A stretch of DNA of 64,000 nt from Pseudomonadota bacterium (GTDB lineage: Bacteria > Pseudomonadota > Gammaproteobacteria > Burkholderiales > Chitinibacteraceae), in the NCBI GenBank assembly GCA_018261735.1, contig JAGTRM010000007.1, positions 1-64,000 on the forward strand. The letters are read 5' to 3'. The position numbers and the translations under genes are program-made. A model generated the notes under the pieces. It saw only the letters and a program-made list of their open reading frames with translations, searched no databases and was not told the DNA's origin. Of this stretch, positions 60,891 to 64,000 are shown piece after piece (position 1 is the first letter of the stretch; every line of letters begins with the position of its first letter).

Positions 60891-62342
60891 ATGTCCGCGA
60901 TTTCGCGTGAAGAAACCCAAGAACTGATTCAGGAAGTGCTGGAAGTTTACCCGGAGAAAGCCAAGAAAGACCGGGCCAAGCACTTGATGATCAACGATAA
61001 AACCCTTGAATCCTCCAAGAAGTGCATCACCTCCAACCGCAAATCGCTGCCGGGTGTGATGACCATGCGCGGTTGCGCCTACGCCGGCTCCAAGGGCGTG
61101 GTTTGGGGTCCGATCAAGGACATTATCAGCATCTCGCACGGCCCGATCGGCTGCGGCCAGTATGCCCGTGGCGGCCGCCGCAACTACTTCGCCGGCACTT
61201 CCGGCGTGGATGCCTTCTGCGAGCTGAACATCACGTCCGATTTCCAGGAAAAAGACATCGTTTTCGGCGGCGACAAGAAGCTCGCCAAGCTGATCGATGA
61301 AATCGAAATGCTGTTCCCGCTGAACAAGGGCATCTCGATCCAGTCGGAATGCCCGGTCGGCCTGATCGGTGACGACATTGAAGCCGTTGCCAAGAAGAAG
61401 GCTGCCGATATCGGCAAGCCAGTGATTCCGGTGCGTTGCGAAGGCTTCCGCGGTGTTTCCCAATCGCTGGGCCACCACATCGCCAACGATTCGGTACGCG
61501 ACTGGGTGATCAACAACCGCGCTGGTCAGGAATTTGAATCGACCCCGTACGACGTGGCCATCCTCGGTGATTACAACATCGGTGGCGATGCCTGGGCTTC
61601 CCGCATCCTGCTGGAAGAAATGGGCCTGCGCGTCGTGGCGCAATGGTCCGGCGACGGCACCCTGGCTGAAATGGAAAACACCCCGAACGTGAAGCTGAAC
61701 CTGCTGCACTGCTACCGTTCGATGAACTACATCAGCCGCTACATGGAAGAGAAGTTCGGCATTCCATGGATGGAATACAACTTCTTCGGCCCGACCAAGA
61801 TCAAGGAAAGCCTGCGCGAAATCGCCAGCCATTTCGACGACAAGATCAAGGAAGGCGCCGAGCGCGTGATCGCCAAGTACACCCCGGCGATGGAAGAAAT
61901 CATCGCCAAGTACAAGCCGCGCCTGCAGGGCAAGAAAGTGATGCTGTATGTCGGCGGCCTGCGTCCGCGTCACGTGGTCGGCGCTTACGAAGACCTGGGC
62001 ATGGAAGTGGTCGGCACCGGTTACGAATTCGCCCACAACGATGACTACGACCGCACGATCAAGGAAATGGGCGATGCCACCCTGATCTACGACGATGCCA
62101 CCGGTCACGAACTGGAAGACTTCGTCAACAAGCTCAAGCCCGATCTGATCGGCTCCGGCATCAAGGAAAAGTACGTCTTCCACAAGATGGGCTATCCGTT
62201 CCGCCAGTTGCACAGCTGGGATTACTCCGGTCCGTACCACGGCTATGACGGCTTTGCCATCTTCGCCAAGGATATGGATCTGACGGTGAATAACCCGGTG
62301 TGGCAGATGATGAAGGCACCGTGGCTGAAGGACGCCGCCTGA
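60891..62342 (+). CDS. nifD: Nitrogenase MoFe protein alpha chain
   Basis: 483 residues. P-cluster cysteines in [17 protein letters not shown] and [14 protein letters not shown] and the third in [11 protein letters not shown]; the FeMo-cofactor cysteine in [11 protein letters not shown] and the cofactor histidine region in [20 protein letters not shown]. Together with NifK it forms the alpha2-beta2 MoFe protein that reduces N2. It starts 98 bp after nifH and is followed by nifK in the conserved order. Confidence 0.99.
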   Translation: MSAISREETQELIQEVLEVYPEKAKKDRAKHLMINDKTLESSKKCITSNRKSLPGVMTMRGCAYAGSKGVVWGPIKDIISISHGPIGCGQYARGGRRNYFAGTSGVDAFCELNITSDFQEKDIVFGGDKKLAKLIDEIEMLFPLNKGISIQSECPVGLIGDDIEAVAKKKAADIGKPVIPVRCEGFRGVSQSLGHHIANDSVRDWVINNRAGQEFESTPYDVAILGDYNIGGDAWASRILLEEMGLRVVAQWSGDGTLAEMENTPNVKLNLLHCYRSMNYISRYMEEKFGIPWMEYNFFGPTKIKESLREIASHFDDKIKEGAERVIAKYTPAMEEIIAKYKPRLQGKKVMLYVGGLRPRHVVGAYEDLGMEVVGTGYEFAHNDDYDRTIKEMGDATLIYDDATGHELEDFVNKLKPDLIGSGIKEKYVFHKMGYPFRQLHSWDYSGPYHGYDGFAIFAKDMDLTVNNPVWQMMKAPWLKDAA

Positions 62343-62355
62343 TCAGTAGCACGCA

Positions 62356-62375
62356 GGCCGGGCTCGCGCCCGGCC
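62356..62375 (+). other. Hairpin in the nifD-nifK gap
   Basis: GGCCGGGC / GCCCGGCC stem with a TCGC loop 13 bp after the nifD stop; no T run, so mRNA stability or processing is more likely than termination. Confidence 0.55.
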
Positions 62376-62438
62376 GGCAAACCGAATTCCACTTTCGCTT
62401 GCGTCCACGGATGAGTGGCGCAGGCAAGGAGAACCAAG

Positions 62439-64000
62439 ATGCAAACCGTTGACAAAACCAAGCCCTGCTTTCCGCTGTTCAACGATGAACAGTATCGCGA
62501 CATGCTGGAAAACAAGCGCCAGTTTGAAGAAGCCCCGGCTCACGACAAGGTAGCCGAGACCTTCGCCTGGACCACCACCCAGGAATACCAGGATCTGAAC
62601 TTCAAGCGCGAAGCGCTGACGATCAACCCGGCCAAGGCCTGCCAGCCGCTCGGCGCGTCGCTCGCCGCGCTGGGCTTCCACAAGACCATGGTCTACATCC
62701 ACGGCTCGCAAGGTTGCGTGGCTTATTTCCGCACCTACTTCAACCGTCACTTCAAGGAACCGGTTGCTTTCATCGCCGATTCGATGACTGAAGATGCCGC
62801 CGTGTTCGGTGGCCAGAAGAACGTGTTCGAAGGCCTGCAAAACGCCAAGGCCCTGTACGGCGCCGAGATGATCGCCGTCTGCACCACCTGTATCGCGGAA
62901 GTGATCGGCGATGACTTGGGTTCCTTCATCGGCAACGCCAAGAAAGAAGGCTACATTCCGGACGAATTCCCGGTTCCGTATGCCAACACCCCGTCCTTCA
63001 CCGGTTCGCACATCACCGGCTGGGACAACATGCTGCACGGCATCATCACCTACTTCACCGAAAACGCCATGGAAGGCAAGGTGGTCGGCAGCAACGGCAA
63101 GATCAACATTGTGCCGGGCTTCGAGACTTACCTCGGCAACTTCCGTGTGATCAAGCGCTACATGAAGGAAATGGGCGTGGATTACACCATGCTCTCCGAT
63201 CCGGAAGAAGTGCTCGACACCCCGGCCGACGGCACCTTCACGATGTATGCGGGCGGCACCACCATCGATGAAGTGAAGGATGCACCGAACGCCAAGACCA
63301 CGTTCTTCCTGCAACCGACCACGCTGGAAAAGAGCAAGAAATTCATCGAAGGCACCTGGAAACACGAAGGCCCGGCGATCAACATCCCGATGGGCGTGGA
63401 CTGGACTGACGAATTCCTGATGAAGGTTTCCGAAGTCACCGGCAAGCCCATCCCGGCCAGCCTGTTGCTGGAACGCGGTCGCCTGGTCGACATGATCACC
63501 GATTCGCACGCCTGGCTGCACGGCAAGAAAATGGCCATGTTCGGCGATCCGGATTTCCTGCTCGGCCTGACCAAGGTGCTGCTCGAACTCGGCATCGAAC
63601 CGACCCACATTGTCTGCAACAACAGCAACAAGCGTTGGGAAAAGGAAATGGAAGCACTGCTGGCCTCCTCGCCCTATGGCGTGCATGCCAAGGTCTACGC
63701 GGGTTGCGACCTGTGGCACCTGCGCAGCCTGTGCTTCACCGACAAGCCGGATTTCATCATCGGCAGCAGCTACGGCAAGTACATCCAACGCGATACGCTG
63801 GCCAAGGGTCCGGAATTCGAAGTACCGCTGATTCGCCTCGGCTTCCCGATCTTTGATCGTCACCACCTGCACCGCATGACCACGTTGGGCTACGAAGGGA
63901 TGATGTACATCCTGACCACGCTGACCAACGCGGTTCTGGAAAAGCTGGATGCCGATACCAAGTACATGGCCGTGACCGACTACAACCACGACTTGGTGCG
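62439..64000 (+). CDS. nifK: Nitrogenase MoFe protein beta chain (3' end beyond the window)
   Basis: About 520 residues are visible and the frame remains open at the right edge. Opens MQTVDKTKPCFPLFNDEQYR after AAGGA. P-cluster cysteines in NPAKACQPLGASLAALGF and HGSQGCVAYFRTYFNRHF and a third in VCTTCIAEVIGDD, with NIVPGFETYLGNFRVIKRYM later. Ends in the window within the C-terminal LDADTKYMAVTDYNHDLV. It completes the nifHDK operon. Confidence 0.98.
   Translation, partial: MQTVDKTKPCFPLFNDEQYRDMLENKRQFEEAPAHDKVAETFAWTTTQEYQDLNFKREALTINPAKACQPLGASLAALGFHKTMVYIHGSQGCVAYFRTYFNRHFKEPVAFIADSMTEDAAVFGGQKNVFEGLQNAKALYGAEMIAVCTTCIAEVIGDDLGSFIGNAKKEGYIPDEFPVPYANTPSFTGSHITGWDNMLHGIITYFTENAMEGKVVGSNGKINIVPGFETYLGNFRVIKRYMKEMGVDYTMLSDPEEVLDTPADGTFTMYAGGTTIDEVKDAPNAKTTFFLQPTTLEKSKKFIEGTWKHEGPAINIPMGVDWTDEFLMKVSEVTGKPIPASLLLERGRLVDMITDSHAWLHGKKMAMFGDPDFLLGLTKVLLELGIEPTHIVCNNSNKRWEKEMEALLASSPYGVHAKVYAGCDLWHLRSLCFTDKPDFIIGSSYGKYIQRDTLAKGPEFEVPLIRLGFPIFDRHHLHRMTTLGYEGMMYILTTLTNAVLEKLDADTKYMAVTDYNHDLV

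Noticed and set aside
62343-63989. Open frame of 548 codons on the minus strand
   Set aside because: Antisense to nifK, whose P-cluster cysteines are all present.

Overview
The window is 64 kb of GC-rich chromosome from a diazotrophic betaproteobacterium. Rhodocyclales (Dechloromonas, Azonexus or Azospira-like) is my best guess, from the nif genes with draT/draG, the CysB-type sulfur regulator with an APS/PAPS reductase, TRAP dicarboxylate-type transport and the general codon style. The genus cannot be fixed from the sequence alone.

Layout. Positions 1-12.4 kb are mostly housekeeping: the tail of a sigma-54-dependent response regulator, an orphan sugar-type ABC ATPase with a GntR regulator, an HPP-family membrane protein with a divergent TetR regulator, a sulfur block (cysH, TauE/SafE exporter, cysB), a small response regulator, and the run mutL / membrane protein / miaA / nadE. 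Positions 12.5-30.7 kb form a chromosomal integron. The tyrosine recombinase intI (29678-30655, + strand) is preceded by attI, and about 24 gene cassettes run away from it on the minus strand down to nadE, separated by attC sites. The first cassette, next to attI, encodes an AT-rich reverse transcriptase with a long helical C-terminal part, a good candidate for an anti-phage RT. The others encode VOC/glyoxalase proteins (3), LysE-type exporters (2), GNAT acetyltransferases (2), methyltransferases (2), lipoproteins (2), ClbS-like, AlaX-like, DUF1272, cupin, DHFR-like, DapB-like, AraC-GyrI and tautomerase proteins, a membrane protein and unknowns. A decayed IS110-family fragment sits in one attC. 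A single further attC (2542-2613) lies next to the HPP gene, about 10 kb beyond the array end and about 27 kb from intI, across core genes.

Positions 30.7-36.6 kb carry a response regulator with a degenerate GGDEF domain, an M48 peptidase, a DUF898 membrane protein and a secreted glycoside hydrolase. draG follows at 36.8-37.7 kb. Positions 37.7-45.0 kb are a LacI-controlled catabolic locus: LacI and cupin on one side, and on the other a cytoplasmic beta-propeller, a D-2-hydroxyacid dehydrogenase, an MHS-type transporter, an AroE-like dehydrogenase and a secreted paralogue of the propeller. Three copies of the same 12-bp operator-like sequence occur there, one inside the first propeller gene. 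Positions 45.3-53.4 kb hold a FixJ-type regulator, a polysaccharide deacetylase, a large hybrid histidine kinase and a TRAP transporter (dctPQM). A Cache-GAF-HD-GYP protein follows at 53.8-56.8 kb, flanked by direct repeats of about 260-295 bp, then an AT-rich HNH nuclease gene.

The right end is the nitrogenase locus. draT (with a DUF454 gene downstream) is divergent from nifHDK. A canonical sigma-54 promoter lies in the intergenic region, and a NifA-type upstream site lies inside the draT 5' end. DraT and DraG would switch nitrogenase off and on by ADP-ribosylating NifH at Arg101, which is present. nifK runs off the window end.
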